A stretch of DNA of 64,000 bases from positions 1,232,339 to 1,296,338 of the forward strand of contig CBDDTF010000001.1 in NCBI GenBank assembly GCA_965233705.1. The letters are read 5' to 3'. This DNA is from Algihabitans sp965233705 (GTDB taxonomy: Bacteria; Pseudomonadota; Alphaproteobacteria; Kiloniellales; DSM-21159). A model generated the notes under the pieces. It worked only from the letters and a program-made list of their open reading frames with translations. It made no database searches and was not told the DNA's origin. Position 1 is the stretch's first letter; each line of letters opens with the position of its first letter. Positions 45,177 to 55,618 of this stretch are shown piece by piece. Position numbers and translations under genes: made by a program.

Positions 45177-46796
45177 CTACTCGGCGGCCTGGGCCTGGTA
45201 GATGCCGGCGGCCTTGACGTCCTCGTCGACGTAGGGCTCGAACTGCTTGAAGTTCGCCTCGAAGCGCTTGACCAGGTCGCGGGCGATGCGGTCGTAGGCC
45301 GCGCCGTCGGCCCAGGTCGCGCGCGGGTCCAGCACCTCGGCGGGCACGCCGGGGCAGGCGGTCGGCACCAGCACGCCGAACTCCGGGTGCGGCCGCATCT
45401 CCACCGCGTCCAGCTCGCCGGCCAGGGCGGCGCGCAGCATGGCGCGGGTCAGCTTGATGTCCATGCGCTTGCCGACCCCGTACTGGCCGCCCGACCAGCC
45501 GGTGTTGACCAGCCAGCAGGTGGCGCCGGCCGCGCGCATCTTGTCGCGCAGCATGGCGGCGTAGACGCTGGGGTGGCGCGGCATGAAGGGCGCGCCGAAG
45601 CAGGTCGAGAAGGTCGCCGAGGGCTCGCTGCCCAGGCCCTTCTCGGTGCCGGCGACCCGCGCGGTGTAGCCGGAGAGGAAGTGGTACATCGCCTGCTCCG
45701 GCGTCAGCCGGCTGATCGGCGGCAGCACGCCGAAGGCGTCGGCCGTCAGCATGACGATGTTCTTCGGCAGGCCGCCCTGCCCGGTCTCGCTGACGTTGGG
45801 AATGAACTCGATCGGGTAGGAGGCGCGGGTGTTCTCGGTATAGCGCGCCGAGTCCAGGTCGAGCGCCCGCGTCTGCGGGTCCATCACCACGTTTTCCAGC
45901 ACCGTGCCGAAGCGCTGCGTGGTGGCGTGGATCTCCGGCTCGGCCTTGGGGTCGAGGCGGATCACCTTGGCGTAGCAGCCGCCTTCGAAGTTGAACACGC
46001 CGGTGTCCGACCAGCCGTGCTCGTCGTCGCCGATCAGCGTGCGGCTGCCGTCGGCCGACAGGGTGGTCTTGCCGGTGCCCGACAGGCCGAAGAAGATCGC
46101 CGTGTCGCCGGCCGGCCCGATGTTGGCCGAGCAGTGCATCGGCAGCACGCCACGCGCCGGCAGCAGGTAGTTGAGGATCGAGAAGACCGACTTCTTGATC
46201 TCGCCGGCGTAGGAGGTGCCGCCGATCAGCACGATGCGCTGCGCGAAGCTGACCAGCACGAAGCAGTCCGAGCGGGTGCCGTCGCTCGCCGGGTCGGCCT
46301 GCAGACCGGGGACCTGCAGCACGGTGAACTCCGGCGCGAAGTCCGCGAGCTGGTCGTGCGAAGGCTGCAGGAACATGTTGCGCGCAAAGAGGTTGTGCCA
46401 GGCGCACTCGGTGACGACGCGCACCGGCAGGCGGTAGGCCGGATCGGCGCCGGCGAAGCAGTCCTGCACGAAGACGTCGCGGCCCTGCAGGTAGGCGCGG
46501 GCCTTGTCCAGCAGGCGCGCAAAGGAATCCGGCGCGATGGCGACGTTGACCTCGCCCCACCAGATGTCGTCGCGGCTCTCCGGCTCCTCGACGATGAACT
46601 TGTCCTTGGGGCTGCGGCCGGTGTGCTCGCCGGTCAGCGCGACCAGCGGACCGCCGGCGGCCAGCCGGGCCTCGCCGCGCGCCAGCGCCTGCTCGCTGAG
46701 CGCCGGAGCGCCCAGGTTCCAGTAGACGTCCTTCAGATTGCGTAAGCCCAGGCTGTCCAGGCCGTGGCGCGACACGACCGGTCCGTGGTTGCCCAC
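45177..46796 (-). CDS. pckA: Phosphoenolpyruvate carboxykinase (ATP)
   Basis: 539 residues from a GTG at 46796, chosen because GGGAGGAG lies seven bases upstream and it gives the family length; the frame is open further. Motifs: TGRSPKDKF, IGGTSYAGEIKKSVF, FGLSGTGKTTLSAD (P-loop), IGDDEHGWSDTGVFNFEGGCYAK, and the TENTRASYPIEFIPN segment. It makes phosphoenolpyruvate from oxaloacetate for gluconeogenesis. In Rhizobium and Agrobacterium pckA is controlled by ChvI; chvI lies 1.7 kb away here. Confidence 0.95.
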   Translation of the reverse strand: MGNHGPVVSRHGLDSLGLRNLKDVYWNLGAPALSEQALARGEARLAAGGPLVALTGEHTGRSPKDKFIVEEPESRDDIWWGEVNVAIAPDSFARLLDKARAYLQGRDVFVQDCFAGADPAYRLPVRVVTECAWHNLFARNMFLQPSHDQLADFAPEFTVLQVPGLQADPASDGTRSDCFVLVSFAQRIVLIGGTSYAGEIKKSVFSILNYLLPARGVLPMHCSANIGPAGDTAIFFGLSGTGKTTLSADGSRTLIGDDEHGWSDTGVFNFEGGCYAKVIRLDPKAEPEIHATTQRFGTVLENVVMDPQTRALDLDSARYTENTRASYPIEFIPNVSETGQGGLPKNIVMLTADAFGVLPPISRLTPEQAMYHFLSGYTARVAGTEKGLGSEPSATFSTCFGAPFMPRHPSVYAAMLRDKMRAAGATCWLVNTGWSGGQYGVGKRMDIKLTRAMLRAALAGELDAVEMRPHPEFGVLVPTACPGVPAEVLDPRATWADGAAYDRIARDLVKRFEANFKQFEPYVDEDVKAAGIYQAQAAE

Positions 46797-46975
46797 CTGC
46801 TCTCCTCCCTCGCTCGCTCCCGCGGTCTCGCCAGCAGACCGCATGAAACCTGTGTAACCATGCCGCCCCGAGGGCGCAACTCTGCCGTCATCGACCGGCT
46901 GGGACGGTGAAATCGACGGGATATCGCCATGATCGCGGCGGCATACGCCGGCGTCAGGAGGCCCGCAGGACGGGC

Positions 46976-47827
46976 TCAGGGTGGACTCACGGCGGACTGG
47001 GCGCGCCGGCGCGCCTGGCGGGTCAGGCGGACCAGCTCGACACGGCAGGACTCGGCGTCGTGCACCGGCTTGGCGAAGTCGAGACGGGCCAGCCGGCCGC
47101 CGCGCCGCAGGTCGCAGCCCTCGGGGTCGACGCCGGTCATCGTCCAGCCCGCGCCCGCCTGCGCCCCCTCGCCCGCGTCGTCCGACTCCGCGTCGGCCTC
47201 CGGCAGAGCCAGAAACTGCGCCGCCATGACGGCCAGGGCGTCGGCATGATCGGCGTTCATGTGCGCGACGATCTCCGCCTCGGCCGCAGCCAAGGGCACG
47301 CAGGCGGCCGTGTCGAACAGCAGCTCTGCGGCCGTCAGCCAGTGGATGCGCCCGAAGCCGGCGACCAGATGCGCGCGCTCCACCGCCAGGCGGTAGAGGC
47401 GGAAATCGGCGAAGTCGGCGTAGACGGCGGCGCCGGGGTGGCGGCGCAGCACCCGCTGCTTCAGCAAGGGGTCGTCGCTGGGGGCGATGCGGCCGAGCAC
47501 GGCGGCGCGCGCACCGGCCAGGGGATCTGCTTGCCCGGCCCCCGCGCGGACCAGAAAGCCGGCGCGACCATCGGCCGCAAGGTTGGCGCTGTGGTCGGCC
47601 AGGTCGGAGAGCAGCAGCAGCGGGCAGCCGGCATGGTCGACCGTCGCCAGCACCAGCGAGGGATAGGGCCAGCCCCAGCCCGGGCTGTCGCGGCCGTCAC
47701 GCGCCAGCGCCGTGGTCAGGGTCGCCGTCTCCGCTTGGCGCAGCAGCCGCCGGACTTGCTGCGCGGGAGACGGGGGCGGAGCCTGCGAGGCCGGGATCGA
47801 CGCGCGCGCGTCTGTGGGATCGCTCAT
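46976..47827 (-). CDS. HugZ-like / pyridoxamine-phosphate-oxidase-fold protein
   Basis: 283 residues. N-terminal split-barrel flavin-binding-like domain (TLTTALARDG...YPSLVLATVDHAGCPLLLLSDLADHSANLAADGRAGFLV) and C-terminal DUF2470 domain (EAEIVAHMNADHADALAVMAAQF). Homologues bind or degrade heme or act as general flavin/heme-binding proteins. No signal peptide. Confidence 0.85.
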   Translation of the reverse strand: MSDPTDARASIPASQAPPPSPAQQVRRLLRQAETATLTTALARDGRDSPGWGWPYPSLVLATVDHAGCPLLLLSDLADHSANLAADGRAGFLVRAGAGQADPLAGARAAVLGRIAPSDDPLLKQRVLRRHPGAAVYADFADFRLYRLAVERAHLVAGFGRIHWLTAAELLFDTAACVPLAAAEAEIVAHMNADHADALAVMAAQFLALPEADAESDDAGEGAQAGAGWTMTGVDPEGCDLRRGGRLARLDFAKPVHDAESCRVELVRLTRQARRRAQSAVSPP

Positions 47828-47879
47828 GGGCGGGAGTTGGCCGCGCGGCAGCCGCCGCCGTCAAGTCGCGCCAGCGCTT

Positions 47880-47913
47880 ACGTCATGCCGACCCGCACGT
47901 CATGCCGACCCGC
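47880..47913. repeat. 17-nt direct repeat
   Basis: ACGTCATGCCGACCCGC twice in tandem, with degenerate GTGCCG-containing copies continuing to about 47970. Lies in the gap upstream of the DUF2892 gene. Confidence 0.8.
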
Positions 47914-48007
47914 ACGTCGCGCCGGCTCCACCTCGTGCCGCCCCCCTCGTGCCGGCCCCCTCGTGCCGGCCGCGGGTCGGCCCGCTGGTCTCGCCGCGCG
48001 GCATCGG

Positions 48008-48021
48008 TTGACTTATATCAG
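48008..48021 (+). promoter_or_regulatory. Possible FNR/FixK-type box
   Basis: TTGACTTATATCAG: eight of ten matches to TTGAT-N4-ATCAA, 100 bases before the DUF2892 start; the distance is close to that of the box in front of the EF-hand gene. Confidence 0.4.
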
Positions 48022-48120
48022 GGAAACCGAATGCGTTTTCGCGCTCCCTGGCGGCGGGGCGCCGGTCACGCGGACCGGCGCGCCCGACGTTTTCCCCTTG
48101 GCTTCGAGGAGCCCCTGCCC

Positions 48121-48318
48121 ATGCCCCGCAATATCGGCACCGTCGACCGCCTCCTGCGCCTGGTCCTCGGTCTCGGCCTGCTGTCCCTGGTCTTCGTCGG
48201 CCCGCAGACCCTGTGGGGCCTGCTCGGCCTGGTGCCGCTGCTGACGGCCGTCGTCGGCTACTGCCCGGCCTATTCCCTGGTCGGCCTCAACACCTGCGGC
48301 AAGCGCCGGCACGCCTGA
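48121..48318 (+). CDS. DUF2892 (YgaP-type) inner-membrane protein
   Basis: 65 residues from ATG 48121 (GAGGAG upstream). Starts MPRNIGTVDRLLRLVLG and has two hydrophobic helices and the YCPAYSLVGLNTCG end, the DUF2892 pattern with its two Cys. The domain is often the membrane part of sulfurtransferases such as YgaP; here it is free-standing. Confidence 0.85.
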   Translation: MPRNIGTVDRLLRLVLGLGLLSLVFVGPQTLWGLLGLVPLLTAVVGYCPAYSLVGLNTCGKRRHA

Positions 48319-48532
48319 GCGCCGGGCGGAAGCCCCCCCTTCCCTTCGGCCGACGGCCACCCCACATAGGCTCGAACCGCGAACGAATTGTGGCAAAGCG
48401 GCCGGGACTTTCCGCCGCGCCGCCGTCGTGCGGCCCGAAAGCCGCGGCAGTCTGCTCCCTGGCGCCCTGCGTCGCGACGGCGCGCGGCGGCGGCGGTGCA
48501 GGACAGGCTTCAACCCGAGGGGGACCCGCGCG

Positions 48533-49234
48533 ATGCAGCACACCATCGCCTTGGTGGACGACGACCGCAACATCCTCACCTCGATCTCCATGGCACTGGA
48601 GACCGAGGGCTACAAGGTGCGCACCTATACCGACGGCTCCGAGGCGCTGCGCGGCCTGGCCGCCCAGCCGGTCGACCTGGCGGTGCTCGACATCAAGATG
48701 CCGCGCATGGACGGTATGGAGCTGCTGCGCCGCCTGCGCGAGGGTTCCAACCTGCCGGTCATCTTCCTGACCTCGAAGGACGACGAGGTCGACGAGCTGC
48801 TCGGCCTGCGCATGGGCGCCGACGACTACATCAAGAAGCCCTTCTCCCAGCGCCTGCTGATCGAGCGCATCCGCGCCCTGCTGCGCCGCGAGCGCGCCAG
48901 CCGCGAGGAGTCGAGCGAGACGCCGCGCGAACAGCCGCTGCTGCGCGGCAACCTGATGATGGACCCGAGCCGCCATCTGGTCACCTGGCGCGACCGGCCA
49001 GTCAACCTGACGGTCACCGAGTTCCTCATCCTCAAGGCGCTGGCCCAGCGCCCCGGCCACGTCAAGAACCGCGACCAGTTGATGGACGCCGCCTACGGCG
49101 AGCACATCTACGTCGACGACCGCACGATCGACAGCCACATCAAGCGGCTGCGCAAGAAGTTCAAGCAGGCCGACTCCGACTTCGCGCAGATCGAGACGCT
49201 CTACGGCGTCGGCTACCGCTACAAGGAGGCGTGA
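48533..49234 (+). CDS. chvI: ChvI response regulator (OmpR family)
   Basis: 233 residues from ATG 48533 (GAGGGGGACC upstream). Receiver: IALVDDDRNILTS, phospho-Asp in LAVLDIKMPRMDG, IFLTSKDDE, DDYIKKPFS. OmpR-type winged helix: VNLTVTEFLILKALAQRPGHVKNRDQLMDAAYG...RTIDSHIKRLRKKF. ChvI with kinase ChvG responds to acid or cell-envelope stress and is essential for host interaction in rhizobia and Brucella. First gene of the PTS cluster. Confidence 0.93.
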   Translation: MQHTIALVDDDRNILTSISMALETEGYKVRTYTDGSEALRGLAAQPVDLAVLDIKMPRMDGMELLRRLREGSNLPVIFLTSKDDEVDELLGLRMGADDYIKKPFSQRLLIERIRALLRRERASREESSETPREQPLLRGNLMMDPSRHLVTWRDRPVNLTVTEFLILKALAQRPGHVKNRDQLMDAAYGEHIYVDDRTIDSHIKRLRKKFKQADSDFAQIETLYGVGYRYKEA

Positions 49235-49362
49235 GCGCGCCGGCCGCTGCGGGGCGCGCCGCGCGCGGGCGGTGCCGTCGCGGCAGGGATCGTGGCAGGA
49301 TGGCGTCGGCACCTGCCCGCCACCGCGCGGCGACCGACCCAGCGTAACAGCCCGACGACGAC

Positions 49363-49413
49363 CGCCCGACCATGACCGCCCGACCATGACCGCCCGACCA
49401 TGACTGCCCGACC

Positions 49414-49418
<5 letters not shown>
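49363..49418. repeat. 14-nt tandem repeat that includes the chvG start codon
   Basis: Unit CGCCCGACCATGAC, four copies. ATGs at 49372, 49386, 49400 and 49414. Each of the first three opens an M-T-A-R-P-stop mini-ORF whose TGA overlaps the next ATG (ATGA). The fourth ATG is the chvG start (M-T-A-E-P). Confidence 0.9.
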
Positions 49419-51261
<1,843 letters not shown>

Positions 51262-51318
51262 CCGGGGCGGGCGGGCGCGCGAAGGACTTGGACGCGGGCG
51301 AGGGCCCGAGAGCGAGCG

Positions 51319-52668
51319 ATGAGCGGATTTCCCGAACAGGAGCTGCTGCACGCCACGGCGGTGCAGATCGAGACGCCCGACGGCCCGCTGGGCGTGCTGC
51401 TGCGCGGCCCCAGCGGCAGCGGCAAGTCGGACCTGGCCCTGCGCCTGATCGACGACGGCGCCCGCCTGGTCGCCGACGACCAGACCCGCCTGAGCCGCGA
51501 CGGCGCGCGGGTGCTGGCCAGCGCGCCGGCCGCCCTGGAGGGCACGCTGGAGGTGCGCGGCGTCGGCCTGGCCGGCCTGCCCAGCCTGCCGGAAACCGAG
51601 ATCGGCCTGGTGGTCGAGTTGCGCGCCGACACGGCGATCGACCGCCTGCCCGAGGAGCACTGCGTGGTGCTGCTGGGCCAGAGCCTGCCGGCCGTCGTGC
51701 TCGACGCCCACCAGCCCTCGGCCGCCGCCAAGCTGCGCCTCGCCGCGCGCAGCCGCGCCGCCGGGCGCGCCGCGCCGGAGACCGGGGCCGGCGGCCGGCG
51801 CCAGCCGACGGCGCCCCAGGCGCTGCCGGTGGTGGTGGTCACCGGCCTGTCCGGCGCCGGCCGCACCACCGCCCTGAAGGTGCTGGAGGACATCGGCTAC
51901 GAGGCGATCGACAACCTGCCGCTCAGCCTGCTCGGCCCGGCCGTGCTGGCCGGCCATCTGGACCGCCCGGTGGCGCTGGGCGCCGACATCCGCAACCGCG
52001 ACTTCGCCGCGCAGCCCTTTCTGGAACAGCTCGACGCGCTGGTCGCCGAACCGGCGCTGGAGGTGAAGCTGGTCTTCATGGACTGCGCCGACGAGGTGCT
52101 GCAGCGCCGCTTCACCGAGACCCGCCGGCGCCACCCGCTGGCCCAGGAGCGCCCGCTGGCCGACGGCATCGCCGCCGAGCGCACCATGACCGCGCCGCTG
52201 AAGGCCCGCGCCGACCTGGTGGTCGACACCTCCAGCCTGGCGGTGCCCGACTTCCGCCGCCTGATGACCGGCCACTTCGGCCTGGGCGCCGCGGGGCTGG
52301 CGGTCTTCGTCACCTCCTTCTCGTTCCGCCAGGGCCTGCCGCGCGAGGCCGACCTGGTGCTGGACGTGCGCTTCCTGCGCAATCCGCACTACGTGGAGGC
52401 GCTGCGCCCGCTGACCGGCCGCGACCGTCGGGTTGCCGACTACGTCGCCGGCGATCCGGCCTTCGCGCCCTTCTTCGACAACCTGACCCGCCTGGTCGCG
52501 CCGCTGCTGCCGCGCTACGAGGCCGAGGGCAAGAGCTACCTGACCATCGCCGTCGGCTGCACCGGCGGCAAGCACCGCTCCGTGGCCATCGCGGAGAAGC
52601 TGGCGGCCTGGCTGCAGGACCGGGGCCGCCCGGTCACCCTGGGCCACCGCGACAAGCCGGCCGACTGA
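51319..52668 (+). CDS. HPr kinase/phosphorylase–RapZ fusion protein
   Basis: 449 residues. Residues 1–145 are the short alphaproteobacterial HprK (Walker A GPSGSGKSD at 30–38, LVADDQTRL, EVRGVGLAGLP). A linker (~145–168) leads to a complete RapZ-like domain: Walker A GLSGAGRTT (176–184), YEAIDNLPLSL, FMDCADEVLQRRFTETRRRHPL, FSFRQGLPREADLVLDVRFLRNPHY, CTGGKHRSV. HprK phosphorylates HPr on Ser; RapZ is an RNA-binding adapter/P-loop protein. They are normally separate adjacent genes. No stop or frame change interrupts the reading frame. Confidence 0.92.
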   Translation: MSGFPEQELLHATAVQIETPDGPLGVLLRGPSGSGKSDLALRLIDDGARLVADDQTRLSRDGARVLASAPAALEGTLEVRGVGLAGLPSLPETEIGLVVELRADTAIDRLPEEHCVVLLGQSLPAVVLDAHQPSAAAKLRLAARSRAAGRAAPETGAGGRRQPTAPQALPVVVVTGLSGAGRTTALKVLEDIGYEAIDNLPLSLLGPAVLAGHLDRPVALGADIRNRDFAAQPFLEQLDALVAEPALEVKLVFMDCADEVLQRRFTETRRRHPLAQERPLADGIAAERTMTAPLKARADLVVDTSSLAVPDFRRLMTGHFGLGAAGLAVFVTSFSFRQGLPREADLVLDVRFLRNPHYVEALRPLTGRDRRVADYVAGDPAFAPFFDNLTRLVAPLLPRYEAEGKSYLTIAVGCTGGKHRSVAIAEKLAAWLQDRGRPVTLGHRDKPAD

Positions 52669-52771
52669 CGCTCCGCGCCGCCGGCAGGGAGTCGGGCCCG
52701 GCGCTTGCGGCTGGCTTCCGCGCGCCGGGTGCGCTAGCCTCCGGCTCCTCAAGCAAGAGGCAGTTTCGCCG

Positions 52772-53182
52772 ATGATCGGTCTTCTTCTGGTTACCCACGG
52801 CCGCCTGGCGCAGGAGTTCATCTCCGCCATGGAGCACGTGGTCGGGCCGCAGCCGCAGGTGGCGGCGATCTGCATCGGCCCGGACGACGACATGGAGGCC
52901 CGGCGCGGCGAGATCATCGAGCAGGTCAAGGCCTGCGACGCGGGCGACGGCGTGGTGATCCTGACCGACATGTTCGGCGGCACGCCCTCGAACCTCGCGA
53001 TCTCGGTGCTCGACCAGGCCAAGGTCGAGGTGATCGCCGGCGTCAATCTGCCGATGCTGATCAAGCTGGCCAGCGTGCGCCAGACCGCCAGCCTGGCCGG
53101 TGCCGTCGCCCAGGCCCAGGAGGCCGGGCGCAAGTACATCAACGTCGCCTCGCAGCTTCTGGCCGGCGAGGCGGTGCGCTGA
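52772..53182 (+). CDS. PTS EIIA component, mannose family
   Basis: 136 residues. MIGLLLVTHGRLA contains the phospho-accepting His9, followed by LTDMFGGTPSNLAI and VNLPMLIKLA. With HPr and EI it forms the regulatory PTS lacking a sugar permease, common in alphaproteobacteria. Only 103 bases after the fusion gene. Confidence 0.93.
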   Translation: MIGLLLVTHGRLAQEFISAMEHVVGPQPQVAAICIGPDDDMEARRGEIIEQVKACDAGDGVVILTDMFGGTPSNLAISVLDQAKVEVIAGVNLPMLIKLASVRQTASLAGAVAQAQEAGRKYINVASQLLAGEAVR

Positions 53183-53192
53183 GGGCGCGGGC

Positions 53193-53531
53193 ATGAGCGA
53201 GACCGCCCCCGGCCCCTCGTCGCGCGCGCCCGGCTCCACCGAGGCGGCGGACCCGGCGGGTGCGCGCGCCGAGCGGCGGGTGACCATCGCCAACCAGCGC
53301 GGCCTGCACGCCCGCGCCGCCGCCAAGTTCGTCAAGCTGGCCGGCAGCTTCCAGGCCGAGGTCACGGTGACCAAGGGCCCCAACGCCGTCTCCGGCAGCT
53401 CGATCATGGGGCTGATGATGCTGGCCGCCGCCCCCGGCTGCGAGATCCTGGTCGCGGCCAGCGGGCCCGACGCCACGGCCGCCGTCGAGGCCCTGGCCGA
53501 GCTGGTCGCCCGCAAGTTCGATGAAGACTGA
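53193..53531 (+). CDS. ptsH: HPr phosphocarrier protein
   Basis: 112 residues from ATG 53193. A ~25-residue low-complexity N-terminal extension precedes the HPr fold. Active His in NQRGLHARAAAKFV, regulatory Ser in SGSSIMGLMML (the HprK target). The last 11 bases overlap ptsI. Confidence 0.93.
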   Translation: MSETAPGPSSRAPGSTEAADPAGARAERRVTIANQRGLHARAAAKFVKLAGSFQAEVTVTKGPNAVSGSSIMGLMMLAAAPGCEILVAASGPDATAAVEALAELVARKFDED

Positions 53532-55335
53532 GCCGCGCAAGTCCAGCCAGACCAAGCGGTCCGGGGCCCCGCGCACCGGCAGGGCGGAGACGAAGGAACG
53601 GGTCTTCGAGGGGCTGGGCGTCTCCCCCGGCGTCGCGATCGGGCCCGCGCATCTGCGCGAGGGCGAGGTGGCGCGGGTGCCCGAGTACAGCGTCGCCGCC
53701 GCCAAGGTCGGCGCCGAGACCGCCCGCTTCGAGGCGGCCGTCGACAAGGCCGTGCGCCAGCTCCAGAAGATCCGCCGCAAGTCCTCCGCGCTGCATGGCG
53801 CCTCGGGCGAGGAGCTCGGCTACCTTCTGGAGGCGCACCTGCAGATGCTCTCGTCGCGCCGGCTGCGCGAAGGGGTGACGGGGCGCATCGCCAAGCGGAT
53901 CAACGCCGAGGCGGCGGTCGCCCGCGAGATCGACGCCATCGCCGGCGCCTTCGCCGAACTCGACGACGCCTATCTGCGCAGCCGCGCCAGCGAGGTGCGC
54001 GAGGTCGGCCAACGCATCCTGCGCAACCTCACCCGGCGCGGCTTCACCGGCTTCGGCGACCTCGACCCCGGCAGCGTCGTGGTGGCGGAGGAGATCACCC
54101 CGGCCGACACCGCGCTGATGGACCCGGTCAAGGTGGCCGGGTTCGCCTGCGCCCTGGGCGGCGCCGAGGGGCACACCGCGATCATGGCCCGCTCGCTGGG
54201 CCTGCCGGCGGTGCTCGGCGCGCCCGGCGTGGTCGGCGGCATCGGCCCCGGCGACACGGTGATCGTCGACGGCTTCGAAGGCCTGGTGATCGTCAACCCG
54301 ACGAAAAAGCGCCTGGCCGCCTACCGCAAGCGCCAGGCCGAGGAGGCCAGGCAGGTGCGCGCGCTGGCGCGGCTGCGCGGCCTGCCGGCCGAGACGCGCG
54401 ACGGCACCCGCCTCCAGCTCCAGGCCAACCTGGAGCTGCCGCGCGAGGTCGGCCAGGCCACCGCCGCCGGCGCCGAGGGGGTCGGCCTGCTGCGCACCGA
54501 GTTTCTCTTCATGAACCGCGACGACCTGCCCGACGAGGAGGAGCAGACCGAGGTGCTGACCGGCATGGTGGCCGGGCTCGGCGGCCAGCCGGTGACCATC
54601 CGCACCCTCGACGTCGGCGGCGAGAAGCTCGCCTCCTCCCTGGGCGGCCACCTGGGCGAGAGCGCCAACCCGGCGCTGGGCCTGCGCGCCATCCGCCTGT
54701 CGCTGCGCGCGCCGGAGCTGCTGGAAGCCCAGCTCGCGGCGATCCTGCGCGCCGGGGCGGCCGGGCCGATCCGCATCCTGCTGCCGCTGATCACCAGCGT
54801 CGAGGAGCTGCGCGCCACCCGCGCGATCCTGGAAAAGGTCTGGCGCCGCCTGAAACGCCGCAAGGTCGCCATGGCCAGGTCGCTGCCGCCGCTGGGCGTG
54901 ATGATCGAGGTGCCGGGCGCCGCGCTGTCGGCCGATGCCCTGGCGCGCGAGGCGGATTTCTTCGCCATCGGCACCAACGACCTGATCATGTACACCCTGG
55001 CGATCGACCGCGGCGAGGAGCGGGTCGCCCACCTCTACAACCCCTTGCATCCGGCGGTCTTCCGCCTGATCCACTTCGCCGTCGACGCCGGCCTGCGCGC
55101 CGGCAAGAGTGTCTCGGTCTGCGGCGAGATGGCCGGCGACCCGCGCTACACCCCGCTGTTCGTCGGGCTGGGCGTGCGTGAGCTCTCCATGGGCCCCAAG
55201 GGCCTGGCGCGGGTGAAGGACCGGGTGCGCCGCCTGGACTCGGCGGCGGCGGCGCGATTGGCCAGTGAAATCTCCATGCTGAGCGACGCCGGCGAGATCG
55301 CCCGCCTGCTCGACCTCTTCAACGAGCGGCTCTGA
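53521..55335 (+). CDS. ptsI: PTS enzyme I (phosphoenolpyruvate–protein phosphotransferase)
   Basis: 604 residues. The start lies inside ptsH. No N-terminal GAF domain, so it is not the long PtsP/EI-Ntr form. HPr-binding helices, phospho-His in GGAEGHTAIMARSLG, then the PEP-binding barrel: EGVGLLRTEFLFMNR, TIRTLDVGGEKL, NPALGLRAIRLSL, FFAIGTNDLIMYTLAIDRG, and Cys in VSVCGEMAGD. It passes phosphate from PEP to HPr. Confidence 0.94.
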   Translation: MKTEPRKSSQTKRSGAPRTGRAETKERVFEGLGVSPGVAIGPAHLREGEVARVPEYSVAAAKVGAETARFEAAVDKAVRQLQKIRRKSSALHGASGEELGYLLEAHLQMLSSRRLREGVTGRIAKRINAEAAVAREIDAIAGAFAELDDAYLRSRASEVREVGQRILRNLTRRGFTGFGDLDPGSVVVAEEITPADTALMDPVKVAGFACALGGAEGHTAIMARSLGLPAVLGAPGVVGGIGPGDTVIVDGFEGLVIVNPTKKRLAAYRKRQAEEARQVRALARLRGLPAETRDGTRLQLQANLELPREVGQATAAGAEGVGLLRTEFLFMNRDDLPDEEEQTEVLTGMVAGLGGQPVTIRTLDVGGEKLASSLGGHLGESANPALGLRAIRLSLRAPELLEAQLAAILRAGAAGPIRILLPLITSVEELRATRAILEKVWRRLKRRKVAMARSLPPLGVMIEVPGAALSADALAREADFFAIGTNDLIMYTLAIDRGEERVAHLYNPLHPAVFRLIHFAVDAGLRAGKSVSVCGEMAGDPRYTPLFVGLGVRELSMGPKGLARVKDRVRRLDSAAAARLASEISMLSDAGEIARLLDLFNERL

Positions 55336-55618
55336 CCCCGTGTAGGAAGCGGGCCTCCCCCTGCGCGCGCAGGTGGACGCCGGAAGGTCGCGCACCGGTC
55401 CCGGCGGCCGGTGACGGCTTGGCCGCATCGCCCCCCCGGGCGCGCCCCGTTGCGCGGCCGCGCCACAGAGATCCGCATGCTTTCGCCTTCTTGTTGATTA
55501 CTTAACTTATATTTCGTTGGATGACCTCTGCTAGCGCGGTGCTTCGGGTTTTCAGGATCTGCCGCGGCCCCGTATAAGTAGAGCTGCCGAGATCAAGCTC
55601 GGCCGAGGAGCGCTTTCG
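55336..55618. other. Intergenic promoter region before the ethylene-receptor-like kinase
   Basis: 283 bases. G+C-rich until about 55470, then an A+T-richer stretch (TTGATTACTTAACTTATA near 55494–55512) and TATAAG at 55573–55578, a possible -10 with a poor -35. The gene has CGAGGAG just upstream of its ATG. Confidence 0.45.
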
